From NCBI GenBank assembly GCA_030844895.1, contig CM061229.1:107382975-107446974 (forward strand): 64,000 nucleotides of DNA, given 5' to 3'. The notes below the pieces were generated by a model that saw nothing but the letters and a program-made list of their open reading frames with translations, did not search any database and was not told the origin of the DNA. This document shows, piece after piece, positions 9,664 through 21,935 of the stretch (within the stretch, counting starts at the first letter, position 1; every line of letters starts with the position of its first letter). The position numbers and the translations under genes are program-made. The stretch comes from Ambrosia x helenae. Lineage: Eukaryota > Streptophyta > Magnoliopsida > Asterales > Asteraceae.

Positions 9664-12600
9664 TTACAAAATATACAAGGGAAACAAAAACCAATCCTTC
9701 CATCTAAGGTGTTTATATCTAGCCCTATGTTTAAACCACAAAAAAGAAATGGACTTGATATTCGCCACGACTTCTCCAAGGTTAGCTTTCTTGTCTCTAA
9801 ACACCCGATCGTTTCTTTCTTTCCATAGACACCAAACTGTAGCCAAAATGATACCAAGTACTAGATTTTTACCTTTGTTGCCATGCGACGCCTTCTTATG
9901 AATAAGCAGAACCTCTCGAAAACTATTAGCCGCAAAGGGTTCCATCTTCAACCAATTCATCACAGAGGACCAAACGCCAATCGAAAAAATACAATCACTA
10001 AAAATATGCTTCGTCGTATCCATCTCCGACTCACACAGTTTGCATCTAACATCCTCAAAACACATCCCCCTTTTAATAAGAGCCTCAATTGTAGGAATGC
10101 GATCCATCTCAGCTCGCCACGCCAACACATTATACTTTAACGGGACCCATTTCACCCAATTAAAAGGATAGAAATCGATATAACCTCTCGAGTCGCGTAG
10201 TAATTTTTTCACATTACTGACACTAAACGAGCTCACCTTACAGTTGACTGACCATATCCATCTGTCCTGACCGGTCCCAAGAACCACCTGTTCCAAACTA
10301 GTAGATAAAGAGCACCATTCCTCCATTTCTTGATAAGAATAGGAAGCGTCCAGGGGGATGGGACTCCATCCAGTATCACTCCAAACATTATTAACAAAAG
10401 CCCATTTATTAAGAGCTCTTCTAAAAAGAAGAGGACACCTACTTTTAATGGGAACCTCATATAGCCATGGATCATACCAAAATCTAATAGAATCGCCTCT
10501 ACCAAGTTTACCTTTGAGACAGTCACTGAACCGATGTTCGCTAAACTTCATTCGCTCCGCATTGATAACAATTTTAGCCCAACATCCAGCCGATCTATTT
10601 AAACAAGGCAGAAAATTCCATTTGGCCCGTTTCGCATGACAAGAAACAATCACCTGTTTCCACAGCCCGTTTTTATCATTTCTAAACCGCCACGGCCATT
10701 TTGCCAACAAAGCCTCGTTAGCGTCTTTCAATCTAGATATACCCAAACCACCTTTTTCCTTAGGAGTAGCAACTCTATCCCAAGCCACCCAATGAATCTT
10801 CCTAACCGTATCCGATCCGGACCAAAGAAACCGTTTCATAATACCTTCCAATTTGTCAATAACCCCAACCGGCGCTTTATATAAAGAAAGATAATATACC
10901 GGCAAGCTTTCAAGAACGGCTTTAATTAGAGTAACTCTCCCACCTATGGATAACATATTCGCCTTCCATAAAGCCAACCGAGCCTCAAAAATATCCACAA
11001 CCTTGCTCCAATTGCTGATTTTATTCATATTCGCCCCTACTAAAATACCCAAATACTCAAAAGGAGACGACCCGGTCTTAAACCCCATAAAAGAGGCCAT
11101 TTGATTTAATTCAAAATCTTTCGTGCCTAGACCAAGGAGGTGGGACTTATGAATATTAACTTTAAGGCCCGAACAAGCATGGAAACACCTTAGAATTCTA
11201 GCCATGTTAGCCACATTGTGACTAGACCATTCTCCCAAAATAAGAGCGTCATCGGCATAGAAAAGATGCGACACGGTTGGACCCTCCTTAGACAGAAATA
11301 AGCCTTTGAAGTCCCCACTATCAACCGCCTTATATATCATACATGAGAGCGCCTCCATAACAACCAGAAACAAAAATGGGGAAAGGGGATCTCCTTGACG
11401 CAAGCCCTTTTCACTTTGGAATTCAAAAGTAGGCGAACCATTAACAAGAATGGCCGCTCTAGCAGATTGTAAGATGCCCAAAATCCATTTACACCACCTA
11501 TCTCGGAAGCCCATCTGATGAAGGATAGATTTTAAAAAACCCCAATTGACGTTATCATAAGCTTTTTCAAAATCTACCTTTAACAGAAAGGCTTTTTTAT
11601 TCTTCTTCTTGATCCAAGACATAATCTCATTTATAAATAAAGGGCCATCTAAAATAAACCTGCCGGATAGAAAACCCGATTGAGTATCCGAAATGATATA
11701 ATCCATAACCTTCTTCAAGCGTGCCGCCAAGACCTTCGAGATGACTTTACTGATAACACCAATCAGAGTAATGGGCCTGTAATGCTTCAGACTCACTGGG
11801 TTTTTGCATTTAGGTATGAGAGTAATAAAAGCAGAACTGCAACCCCTATTGATTGTCCCTGAATGGAAAAAATCATTGAAAATACCAAAGAAATCATCTT
11901 CAAAAAAGCTCCAGAACCTGCGAATAAAATTAAAATTAAAACCATCAGGTCCAGGGGCTTTATCCGCCCCGCAATCAAACACCGCCTCCTTGATTTCTTC
12001 CTTAGAGAAAAGAAGAATAAGATTATCAACATGCTCTAAAGGAACTTTCTTAATGTTATCACACAAGAGAGAGGGTCGAACAGGATAATCTTCACAAAAA
12101 TGATCTCTGAAAAATTTTAGAATCTCTCGTTTAACAAGACTAGGCTTAGAAACCCAAACGTCATCCACCAAAATCCCCTGAATAGCATTAACAGCCTTCC
12201 TACCATTTATAACACTATGAAAAAATGCAGTGTTGTCATCCCCTTGCATAGCCCAACGAACACGAGACCGCTGTTTAAGATCTTTCAACTTGTGTAGTTC
12301 CATCTCTCCCAAACCTTTTTTACACTCTGTCCAAACCCACTCCTCGTCTTCATCCAGATCCCGGTGTTCAATAATATTTTCAAGCTTCTCTAAATCATCA
12401 TGCAAGATGCGAACCGCTTCTGTCTCAATAACATCCTGTTTTGACTTCCAAGAACGGATGGCATCTCTTAGAACCCGAAACTTATTGTTTAAACCAACAT
12501 CATATGGCCCCTTAGATTGATAATTATCCAAAACTTCCACTATCATATCTTCGCACTCCGCCCTATCTAACCATGAATTGAACCAATGAAAAGGTCTTGG

Positions 12601-13318
12601 GCCAAAATTTTTATTAACCAACGACAGCAGGATCGGGCAATGATCTGAGAGATTTCTAGGAAGAGCTCGACAACACGCATTAGGCCACCTGTTAAAAAAA
12701 TCCCCGCACACAAGATATCTATCCAGCTTACTCAACTTACAATTATTCCCCAATCCAGACATAAAGGTGAATCTTTTCCCTTTCATCCCATACTCCCTAA
12801 GACAAGCTTCATCTATAAAAGCATTAAAATCCGCAGAACTGACCTGGTTAAATTTCGAATTCCGCCTTTCATCTTTATTTCGAACAGCGTTAAAATCACC
12901 ACATAGACACCACATCCCTTCCCTTTCTTTCATAATGGTAATAAGAGTATTCCAGAGAGAACGCTTATCCACCGTTGTTTGCGGGGCATAAATGTTCAAC
13001 AGATTAATCTTAGTGCCATCTTCTACCAGTTTACCAAAAACCAATAAAAAGTTTTGTTCTTTAGCCGACCCCTCTTTTATAAAAACCGAAGAATCCCACA
13101 ACATCAGAAGACCACCAGACCTACCTGATGCTTCTACTCCTTCCCAATCGAAAATCTTTCTACCCCAATACCGACTAATGTTCAGAGTATTGAAATTATT
13201 ACAAAAACGTCTCTTGTAAAGCAATAACTGAAACACCATTTTCCTCCTTTAATTTCCTAACCCACTTATCTTTACCATCAACCCCAATACCTTTAATGTT
13301 TAAAGACAAAAAATTCAT
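9664..13318 (-). pseudogene. LINE ORF2: endonuclease and reverse transcriptase
   Basis: About 1,215 codons. The 5' start is ATG 13318, whose product begins MNFLSLNIKGIG, the usual start of an L1 endonuclease. A one-base shift near 13205 breaks the link to the 1,191-residue open frame 13239-9664. In that frame: endonuclease motifs GDFNAV (about residue 116) and SDHCPIL (about 200); RT with KAPGPDGFN, GLRQGDPLSPFLF and the catalytic FYADD (about 661); then a C-terminal zf-RVT region with CKLCESEMDTTKHIF near the end. It would nick target DNA and copy its own RNA. The long intact remainder suggests recent decay. Confidence 0.88.
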
Positions 13319-15049
13319 TTGAAACCTGATTGTAATCCTTCGTTGGTAATAATCTCCTGAATGACGTCTGCTCGTGTATCAACTTGAGCTCCAAGCTTCA
13401 CCCCCACTGCAATTGTGGCTTGAATTTCCGTCTCTAAGTTGTCTGTAATACCCATCTTCTCGGCGTCCCGAATCTCATCATCATCTTGATTTTGAGGTCT
13501 CACCATTTCAGATGAACAAGCAACATAATTATTTGCAAAAGTGCCCCCACGATTATTTTGATTCACAGGTGTGACCATATCAGCTTCTTTTGAATGTCCA
13601 CTCACGTTCTCTTTAGGCCCAATAAAATCATCAATACCAAACAGATCACCTTTGGGCTTCTTCAAAATTTTTAATTTCTCAAGACTACTAGAGTAACTTG
13701 GGCTGGGTCGGCCCAAATCATTAGCAGGCTGCTTCTTTTTTCTTTTGTGTATCATACTAATTGGGTCTTCTAGAACTTCAGGAATATGCACATTGTCAAA
13801 ATCAAATTTATCACCCGGAATAAATGTCGCCTCATTCAAATTCCCATCATCTTTGGAAAGGTCCACGCCAATCAATGGCTCATCAATACCCATATTAACT
13901 TCTTCCATAATAATATGTGTTTCCATAATTGAAGCATCGGCATTATTGGTATGATTTTGAGAATCTTCTGAAATTTCCTCATCTTTCCCGGCATCCTCGC
14001 CATCAGCCTTGTAAGAACCGTTACCCGGAACTTCGTCGGCCGTAGAAGCCGAGTAAAACTACGGTACCCAGTCCCCGTGTTCTTCAGAGACCCAAACTGT
14101 ATTTTTTCTGCCTCGATAACAGGGTCACCTCTTCCGTCACCTTCTTGCACTCTCCTGTTAGGATACCGATATACTCCACCGACAAGTCGAAATCCTGTTC
14201 CGAACGTGTGGGCCTGTGAACAACCTTACCAAAAGCTCCTCCAACTTCTTTAATAACCTTAGAGGACAACAATTGTAGCGGGATACCTGTGATCTTTACC
14301 CAAGCCAACCTTTCGAATCCAAAGGACTGTCCTTCCCAAACGGTGATAGATGAAAACCTGCCTATGATCTCTTTTGCCGCCACTAACGCATTGTTAGCCA
14401 TCTCTTTGTCTTCAAAAACAATGATAACCGAAAGACCACCTAAATATTGGATCCTACCCAAACCAGGGCATATCTCATTTAGAATAACGTAAATACTTTT
14501 CAGCGCATCCAAATCAATCATTCGAGCGATCAAAGCTTTCCCATGTAAATCCTAATAGATATTCGTATGGTCATCCACCACCACCTCCTTATTATTATCT
14601 TGTTTCCCCATGAAAGTATCTTTGAACGAACGGCCCCCTGATGTGAATGTAGAAAACTTCGCATCTCTCTGTACTCCAGAACTACCAATATCCTTCTTCA
14701 TATGCTTCTTTGTGTCTCCATTAAACGTTTACTTTGTATCTTGCCAAATCTCTCCATCTTCTAACGTGAATCTCGCTATATTAGCCTTTAACCAACATTC
14801 ACCAATCCTAGTATTGCATATCTTTCTAATCAAATCAGTACTATCTTTGACATCGAGAAAGGACACAAAACCAAAACGATTACCAGCTTTGTCTCGTTTT
14901 CTCGCGATGTAAAGATAAAAAATATCCTCGTAATTCCGAATGAAATCCGAAAGGTCGTTCCCGCTGCACTTCTCTGGAATATTTGTAACAAAAACCTTAG
15001 TAATCCTTCCTTGAATGTTCGCCGGAATAGTATACCGGCGTGGAGCCAT
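13315..15049 (-). pseudogene. LINE ORF1: RNA-binding protein, broken
   Basis: The start at ATG 15049 gives MAPRRYTIP and an RRM domain (KVFVTNIPEKC ... NRFGFVSF), as in plant L1 ORF1 proteins that coat the element RNA. A stop interrupts it at 14729. The middle part (14533-14084) has a WEGQSFGFERLAWVKITGIP block typical of plant L1 ORF1, and the tail (13926-13315) is acidic and polar. Frame changes near 14110 and further stops show the gene is degenerate. Its final TGA (13315-13317) overlaps the ORF2 ATG (13316-13318). Confidence 0.8.
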
Positions 15050-15408
15050 GGAGAGCAGTTTTATTGGTGTCAACTTTTGGTCAAAGTCTTAGACTAGCTA
15101 TTTTTTGCAAGTTTCTTGGTAAACAATAAATTAACACATTAATGCTTTTCATACGACTCTTACATATAAAAATCAAAACGTATGTTGATGATTTATTAAT
15201 AGCAATTAAATAGAGTCCAATGAGACGATATTCATACAAATGTTCATTTCAACATACAATTTAGTTTTTTTTTTTTAAATTTATCCACGATCATTATTGA
15301 AGATGGTATTAATTTTTTTATTTTATACCTGATTGCTATTGGAAATTGTTCAAATTGTATCTGGGTAACAAATTTTTATTGTAATTGAAGATATGTATTG
15401 TGAAAGTT

Positions 15409-15645
15409 ATACATAAATATACATTGGTGTATACATAAAATATACATAAATATACATTGGTGTATACATAAAATATACATTGACCAAATTAAGAGTACAC
15501 AAATTTAAATATGTGTGCATCGATTTACACTTTTTTCTTAAAATTAAAGCTTTCATACATATCTATATTTTCTAAAAAAATATATGTACAATAGTGTATA
15601 CATAAATATACATTGGTGTATACATAAAATATACATTGGTGTACA
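15409..15645. repeat. GTATAC-rich minisatellite
   Basis: Repeated units built from ATACATAAATATACATTGG and GTGTATACAT occur around 15409-15482 and again at 15594-15645. The units are themselves rich in GTATAC palindromes. Confidence 0.7.
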
Positions 15646-15707
15646 TGAAAGGATTAATGATGTGTTGCGTTTATATGAACATTAATACCATTTAAATGAG
15701 CACATTA

Positions 15708-15976
15708 GGCCATGGGGTATACTCTAACCATCTTTAACTCCACCTAGATTCCACATCTTTCATTTTGTCTCTTTTCACACTAGCTCACTTCAAGGAAATG
15801 GTTTAACGCCCCTTAACTCTACCTCATCCCTTAACTTTCTCTCTTTTAAGTCATGTTAACATGTTAACTTAGTGACAATTTAATGCTCCTTAACATGAGA
15901 AGGGAGTGGTGCACAATAAAAGTTAACATGCCACGTCACCGTTAACACTCTTGGTGTGAAGGTATACCCCATGGCC
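15708..15976. mobile_element. Tourist-like MITE, 269 bp
   Basis: Flanked by TTA on both sides (15705-15707, 15977-15979). Inverted ends GGCCATGGGGTATAC (left) and GTATACCCCATGGCC (right) are perfect reverse complements. The interior shows further inverted similarity around TTAACTC/GAGTTAA words. No coding capacity; PIF/Harbinger-derived. Confidence 0.85.
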
Positions 15977-16197
15977 TTATAGTCTTAAAAATATAGATAG
16001 TGTTAGTAGGGTCTTATAAAGGTACATTAACCTAAATTAGGAATCATTAAAAGAAACACAATGCTTATAATTATATGTGTACATTATTGTATATTTTAAA
16101 TTACATTAATATTTTAATAGATAACTTTAAACAACTAACACCAAGTCATATGTTAGAAATTTCTATTCAGAAGACTTTAAAATTAATCACCAAAAAA

Positions 16198-16802
16198 TCT
16201 ATATCTATATATATTGCAAATGGATTAATCCTACATGTCATACTCTTATGCAATTTCTTTTTTGAGAGATGCCACATAGGATGTGATGTGGCAACTATAA
16301 ACCAATTAAAAAAAAAGAAATAAATATGATTTAACCTAATCTATTATAATCTTTAACCTAATCTATTAAATACCTAATCTACTAAATCTAAATATTAAAC
16401 CTTTATTATTTTATCTCTCGTGTTTTCTCCCATAACTTTTAAACGTTAATATCTTTTATATACGAGATTTTTTAAAGAAAAAAATTACACCAAATTAACG
16501 AGCGTTTTATTATCTTTCCAACGAGTACCATAGTGCTATATAAAAATCGGTACCCAAATACCCGAACTACATACCCGGTCATATGCCCATGAATTTTTTA
16601 ACGCATCATATAACCCTTAGACTAATGTGTTCGATATTTCAATAATTAACTTTTTTTTTCTTATTTCATGTTAGTTCTTTTTAGAATGATCGATTACAAA
16701 CTTCCGAATTCATTTGTAATGGCACTAGATTTATACCCCGGCGCAGAGATTCGTTTTTTTTTATATTTGAATATGATAACTTTATGGTAGAGATTTGTTT
16801 AA

Positions 16803-16845
<43 letters not shown>

Positions 16846-16903
16846 TATTTTATTATGTTATATTAGATATTTAAACCCGGGACGCTCCCAGGATAAAAAC
16901 TAG
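16198..16903 (+). mobile_element. Non-autonomous Helitron, copy 3
   Basis: The 3' end is CCCGGGACGCTCCCAGG hairpin plus AT-rich spacer and CTAG (16900-16903) before T16904. The 5' TC is at 16198, or at 16204, since the AT-rich start is ambiguous. The internal ACCCGACCC tract of copies 1 and 2 is mostly missing. A (TAA)n run lies at about 16806-16844. Confidence 0.82.
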
Positions 16904-17388
16904 TAAAACTTAAAACCAATGATTGATTCGATCACGTTTGCGAATGATGAAACTAAAGTGATATACTATTGTCATTGAATTCAAATTTCAAGTTAAGAGT
17001 AATTTTAGGAAACAGTTACAAAGCGTAGTGAAACTATTGTTAAATAAAAAATTGATGAAAAAGAACATAATTATTCTCGATTATGGGTGCTGCCAATCGA
17101 ATTTTTTTAAATCGTATATGTTGATTTCGATGATTGCTATGTTTCCACTATGGGTGCCTGCCAATTTGATCTTGTGTTAATAATATGAATTGAATTATAG
17201 ATAATGTGGATGAGAGATTTAAGGAAACCATGTAACTGCCATGATTAACAATTATAATTATAAAAAAAAAAAGAAACTTATTTAAATGTATATTTACCCT
17301 AATACCCTTTAGATTAAAATCAAAGATGGAAGACTAGGATTGGTTCCTAAGTTACTAACTAGGGTATTGGTTCCTATTTGATCTTATT

Positions 17389-17420
<32 letters not shown>

Positions 17421-17421
<1 letters not shown>

Positions 17422-18095
17422 TAGATTATATCCCGGGAGCGTCCCGGGTTAAGAAATTTAATATGATACATCAATTTTACATATGAAATAGACTGATGTA
17501 TAACTTTAATATTAATATCTAACCTAAAACAAATTAACAATGTACAACTCCAATGTTAACATCTAACCTAAAAGAATGTAGAACTTTAATGTAACTCTAA
17601 TATTAACATCTATCCTAAAGACTAAACAAATGTACAACTCTAACATACTAATATTGATACCTAACTTAAAACAACGTATAACTCTATTAACCTATTCGGC
17701 TCTGGTTGAAAAAAAATTCATATTTACTGATTTGAACATAATTAATGACTTGCTGATACATGAATAATGATTTACCTGAACACTTTGTCTTTTTTTTTCT
17801 TGTATGAACAAAACCCCACAAAAAAATTCTCCGTTTTTTATATAGCACTATGGTACTCGTTGGAAAGATAATAAAACACTCGTTAATTTGGTGTAATTTT
17901 TTTCTTTAAAAAATCTCGTATATTAAAGATATTAACGTTTAAAAATTATGGGAGGAAGCATGAGGGTGAAAAATCCAATTTTGTTTTTAAATTATATTTT
18001 TCCTAAAATATCTCAATGCCACATGGGATGACACATGACACACTTAATGAAGAGAATGCCTCTTTGAGTGACATGTCATTAAAATGGCTTTTGTT

Positions 18096-18131
<36 letters not shown>
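17421..18131 (-). mobile_element. Non-autonomous Helitron, copy 4
   Basis: The minus-strand 3' end reads CCCGGGACGCTCCCGGGA hairpin, then ATATAATCTAG ending at 17421 next to a T on that strand. The 5' TC is at 18131-18130 after an A. The segment 17821-17965 is the reverse complement of the matching part of copies 1-3. This copy has the most perfect terminal hairpin. Confidence 0.82.
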
Positions 18132-18132
<1 letters not shown>

Positions 18133-18673
18133 TTTTAAAAACTCCATATCCAAACTTCCATATTTACACAACAAAATGATAACACAAGTGGGATTTTTTT
18201 TTTTTGAGAGAGCAACAATTGATGCAAGATTAAAGGGTTGGAGAAGACGGTGAGTAGGACTAAAGTTTGGAACAAAAGGGTTGAAGAAGACGGTGACTTC
18301 TAGAGAGAGAGAGAGTGTGTGTGTGTGGGAAAGAGTTGGAGAAGACGATGGTTCTAGAGATTATCATTTTGCTGATTCTTTACTGTTATTATTATCATTT
18401 TAATAACAATTATTACTATTATTATTATATTATATTATTGTTGGGTTAAGAATCAGTGGAGTGCTGCCTCGGTTTCAGTGAAATGAATCAGTGAAGTGAT
18501 GTGGCAGTGTAGGATTGGTGTAAATAAGTTGAAAATGTTTTAGTGAAGCACCCCGCCCCCCCTAAGTTTAATATAGGCTTTTGTTTAAATGACATCGAAA
18601 ATTATTATTAGAACATCCTTGCTTGTTCCGTATCTCTCTCCTATACTCTGTATCTCTCTCCTATATATAAAAA
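18132..18673. other. Non-coding DNA with a MITE fragment
   Basis: A purine-rich stretch (GA and GT microsatellites near 18301-18330) is followed at 18432-18562 by a segment matching the reverse complement of 19804-19940. It ends GCACCCCGCCCCCC before TAA, so it is the end of the Tourist-like family at 19804. The other end was not found. No gene seen. Confidence 0.6.
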
Positions 18674-19365
18674 CTAGATTATATCTCGGAAGCTTTCTGG
18701 AATAGATAAATCTAATATGATGTGATAAAATATATGTTATGATGTAACATAAAAATTAATATACTATAATATGAAAAAACAAAAATTTTAACCATGTGAA
18801 TAGGAATGAAAATATATATTAAAAAGAAGACGTATGTTTGGATGAGGAGAAGAGCTAGAAACAACCATTTCAGGGCGTGATTGAGGAGGTAGTCTTGAAA
18901 GTGTGACGTTTTTTTATGTTTTTTTCTTGGAAAAAGTGGGTTTAACCTATTTTGCTCTCGATGAAAATACAATTCCTAGTTTGAATATGATTAGTGACTT
19001 GCCTAGACATGGTTAATGAATTACCTGAACACATTGTGTGATTTTTTCCTGTATGAACAAAAATCGACAAAAAAATTGTTTTTTGTTTTGGTTTTTGTAT
19101 GGCATTATGGTACTCATTAGGAAGATAATAAAACGTTCGTTAATTTGGTGTAATGTTTTTTTATAAAAAAAAATTCATATATAAAAGTTATTAGCGTTTT
19201 AAAATTGTGGGGGAAACATGAGAGAGAAAAAAAAAACATTTTGATGGAAATAAGTAGGATGTCACATGGCACACTCCAGGGGGAGGGATGACCTCTTTGA
19301 ATATGATGTTGGATTTTATGTTTTTGGAATATTAATATATATATATATATAAATATAAATATAGA
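18674..19365 (-). mobile_element. Non-autonomous Helitron, copy 5
   Basis: CTAG at 18674-18677 is followed on the plus strand by ATTATATCTCGGAAGC, a decayed version of the terminal hairpin. The 5' TC on the minus strand is at 19365-19364 next to an A. The body matches copy 4. It is the most diverged copy. Confidence 0.75.
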
Positions 19366-19410
19366 TGAAATAGAGATGAGAAAGATGAGGTATACCAATA
19401 TAGAGTCAGG

Positions 19411-19623
19411 TTATTCTACACAATGAACAATAATGAGAAGGGTGAGAATAGCCCTGTCTTCGATCGCCGACATCCGTTGCCCAAGCCCTTCAATGGGCAC
19501 GACAGTCAGAAAATCTTGAGCATGAGCCCCTTGAAGACATGCAAACACTGCCTTTTGTCGTGGAGTCATATCAAACTGCCCATCCATAGTCTGCACGTGT
19601 TTACCATAAAGAGCACTTGCCAA
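19411..19623 (-). pseudogene. Fragment of a non-LTR retroelement-like protein
   Basis: A 70-residue open frame with the words QKAVFACLQGAHAQDF, PIEGLGQRMSAIE and RAIL resembles the C-terminal region of plant RTE-type reverse transcriptase proteins as I remember them. The similarity stops abruptly before the Cys/His-rich part. It is a short remnant with no full domain, and the family assignment is tentative. Confidence 0.35.
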
Positions 19624-19629
19624 GGTTTA

Positions 19630-19800
19630 TTATTTAAATAAAAAAACAATAATTAAGCAATGATTACACAATCATTTATAAAGCTCACACACCACTACAC
19701 ACATATTTTCCCATAAAGCCTCATAAAACCTATCCTAATACTTTATAATATTTTATTCCCTATAAAGCCCCATGACGCTCCCACTTCACATGCCCTAATC
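19630..19800. repeat. Unsplit paralogue of the Helitron copy 1 target
   Basis: The sequence around 19635-19695 (AAAACAATAATTAAGCAATG, then ATCATTTATAAAGC) matches 88-116 joined directly to 990-1010, and similarity continues through TTTTCCCATAAAG and CTCATAAAAC. It therefore represents the site before Helitron insertion. No coding capacity. Confidence 0.7.
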
Positions 19801-19803
19801 TAA

Positions 19804-20139
19804 GGGCACAAGGGGCGCTCCACTGAAGGTGTTTTCACTTCACTGATTTCTACCAATCCTGTACTGCCACATCACTTCACTAATTTCCTTCACTGAAACA
19901 TTTTTTTTAAAGGCATCACTCCTCTGATTCTTTACCAAACTATCAATTATTTTCACAAATAGAGAGAGAGGAATAAAAAAATAATAAAATTGTGGGAGAG
20001 TTTGTGCCACATCCGTGAACCAGAACGGTAACTGGAACCAGAATTTGGTTCACGGGACCACTACCAGCATGGTTGGCGGCGGTGTTACCGTGCTGATAGT
20101 AGAGTACCCGTGACCAATTCTGGTAGCGCCCCGTCCCCC
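19804..20139. mobile_element. Tourist-like MITE, 336 bp
   Basis: Flanked by TAA (19801-19803, 20140-20142). The left end is GGGCACAAGGGGCGC and the right end GCGCCCCGTCCCCC. A second partial copy ends at 18562. The right half contains the repeat also seen at 4990-5095. Confidence 0.65.
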
Positions 20140-20518
20140 TAAGAATCTTTTCAAATCTAAGAATTTTTGTCACCGACTGCAAACTAATCACAATCTTACC
20201 ACATGATTAGTGTACTTCGATTGTTTTTGAACGAGAAGATAGTTTTTAAATGTTAGTTGATTACTTTATTATTTTTTAATCTCTCTATAGAGAGAGATAG
20301 AGAGAGATAGAGGGTGAGTGATGTCACAATATTAATTTGGGTTGTCTTAATAAGATAATCATTTTTTTAATCTTTTACAAATACATGTATATATTTTTTT
20401 TAGACGGTGATATATTAAAAGTAGGTAAGCTAGAAGCTAGACAGCAAATCAAATAAACGACTCAAAGAAAATTAAAATTACACTAATCACTCCAAACTCA
20501 CATATAAATACCTCTAGA

Positions 20519-20996
20519 TAGGGCTGCAAACGAACCGAATGAATACGAACAAGGCCTTGTTCGTATTTGTTTGCTAAGGAAATTATGTGTTCACGAACAA
20601 TTCATGAATACTTACCGAACGAGATTTTTTGTTCGTGTTCGTTTGTTAATTTTATTCATGAACGAAAACAAACACAAACGAACATATATTAATTTTTGAA
20701 TAAGATCGAATTTCCATATATTAGAAATTAAGTAAAACACCCGACATATAACCTAACTATACAAACACACTTGATACATAACATAATATTGATAAAACAT
20801 AATACAGTAATGTCTCAAAAAACTAAGCTCTTATCTTAAACTTGAAGTTTTCATTTATTTAAACTTGAAATCTTATATACTTACTTCACATAAATTATTT
20901 ATCTCTTTTAGTAAAATAAATAGGAATTAAAGAATATAAAAAAATTATAAAAATTTAAAACTCCATTAAATTATCGAACATAAACGAACACGAGAG
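20519..20996. repeat. GTTCGT/CGAAC-rich MITE-like repeat
   Basis: It starts TAGGGCTGCAAACGAACCGA and has many GTTCGT and CGAACA words in the first 190 bases and again near 20975-20992, a pattern common in plant hAT-like MITEs. The right end is degenerate and I found no matching target duplication. Confidence 0.4.
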
Positions 20997-21454
20997 AGTG
21001 AGCCCTCTCCACTTTATTTATTTTATTTTGTTTTTCTATATTTTTTTTATCTTTTTCTTTTTTAAATAAAATTTAAGATGTATCTGTAACAATAGAGAAA
21101 AATACACGATAGTCTCTGTGGTTTGTTAAAGTAACACATTTAGTCCCCATCTTTTGGAAATTTCATTGATGTTCATCGTAGTTTGACAATTTGTTACTTG
21201 GATAGTCTCTCAAATGGATTGACGTTAGTTTCAGGCGCTAAGTCCAGGTAAAATTACATAAAATACCTTATATCTTAGTCTGACGTTTAATGTCCCCTAG
21301 GAGCATGATCTAAAATGAAAAAAAAAAAAAACAAAAGAGAGAAAAAACCAAGCGATATAGAAGTCGAACGCGGGCCTCCCGTATAGTAGAGCAATATTGT
21401 TTCCATTCTACCACATAAATGATATATGAATCTAGAATCAAAATATGATATATA
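20997..21454. other. Non-coding DNA, repeat remnants
   Basis: Around 21100-21200 there is a common plant repeat of the GTCTCTGTGGTTTG / TTTAGTCCCCATCTTTT type. At 21365-21418 on the minus strand there is a tRNA-like module: A-box-like TGGTAGAATGG and B-box-like GCGTTCGACTT. No gene seen. Confidence 0.45.
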
Positions 21455-21655
21455 TAGGTCAATTATAAAATGAAAACCCGTTTGAGTTGAGAAAACCCTC
21501 GAAAACCCATGTAAAAAAAAAGGTCCCATCGGTGCTTTTTTTTTTTATTTTTTTGGCCCAAAATGCTTACAAACATGTATTTTACATTTGTTATTTTTTT
21601 TTCAAAAAAAATAATAATGGTTTTTCACATGGGTTTTCAAAGGTTTTCTCAACCT
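21455..21655. repeat. Second, shortened copy of the foldback element
   Basis: The left arm (TATAGGTCAATTATAAAATG ... GAAAACCC) is followed directly by the right arm found at 3630-3760, ending CAAAGGTTTTCTCAACC. The central loop and much of the left stem are deleted. Confidence 0.7.
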
Positions 21656-21935
21656 CCACCCATCGCCACCGTTGCCGCCACCCACCATCGTCCTCGCCAC
21701 CACATATCACCGCTGTCCCCATCCACCACCACGCTACCGCCACACACCACCACCTACCATCACCGCCAACCACCACCACCACTACCCACCATCGTCACTC
21801 ACCCATCATTACGACCATCCACCTCCACCTTCCACCGTTGCCTCCACCGCCGCCACCCACCACCGCCGCTACCGCCACATATCACCACCCACCATCACCG
21901 CCACTGACCACCACCCACCACCGCCACTAACCATC
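21650..21935 (+). repeat. CCA/CCG-rich cryptic trinucleotide array
   Basis: About 285 bp of interspersed CCACC, CCGCC and ATCACC words with extreme strand bias. Open frames through it (Thr/Pro/His repeats) are a composition effect and not genes. Confidence 0.85.

Larger units (their letters stand above)
9585..15102 (-). mobile_element. L1-type LINE, near full length
   Basis: Non-LTR retrotransposon on the minus strand, bounded by a perfect 14-bp target duplication TTTTGCAAGTTTCT (9571-9584 and 15103-15116). The RNA 3' end is A-rich (AAAAACAAAAT at 9585). ORF1 (RRM type) is upstream and ORF2 (endonuclease-RT-zinc finger) downstream, overlapping by four bases. The presence of 5' sequence to ORF1 and an exact duplication suggest a full-length, fairly recent insertion, although both frames are damaged. 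Confidence 0.9.
5166..17392. repeat. Inverted-end repeat split by four later insertions
   Basis: The left end (5166-5240) contains TTCAAATAGGAACC followed by a second AGAACC block. The reverse complement of 17320-17392 contains TCAAATAGGAACC followed by the same second block, so these look like the two ends of one element. Removing the Gypsy element 5247-9490, the LINE 9585-15102, the MITE 15708-15976 and the Helitron 16198-16903 leaves roughly 1.5 kb of AT-rich interior. The remaining interior (15117-16197, 16904-17319) shows no gene. Confidence 0.45.
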
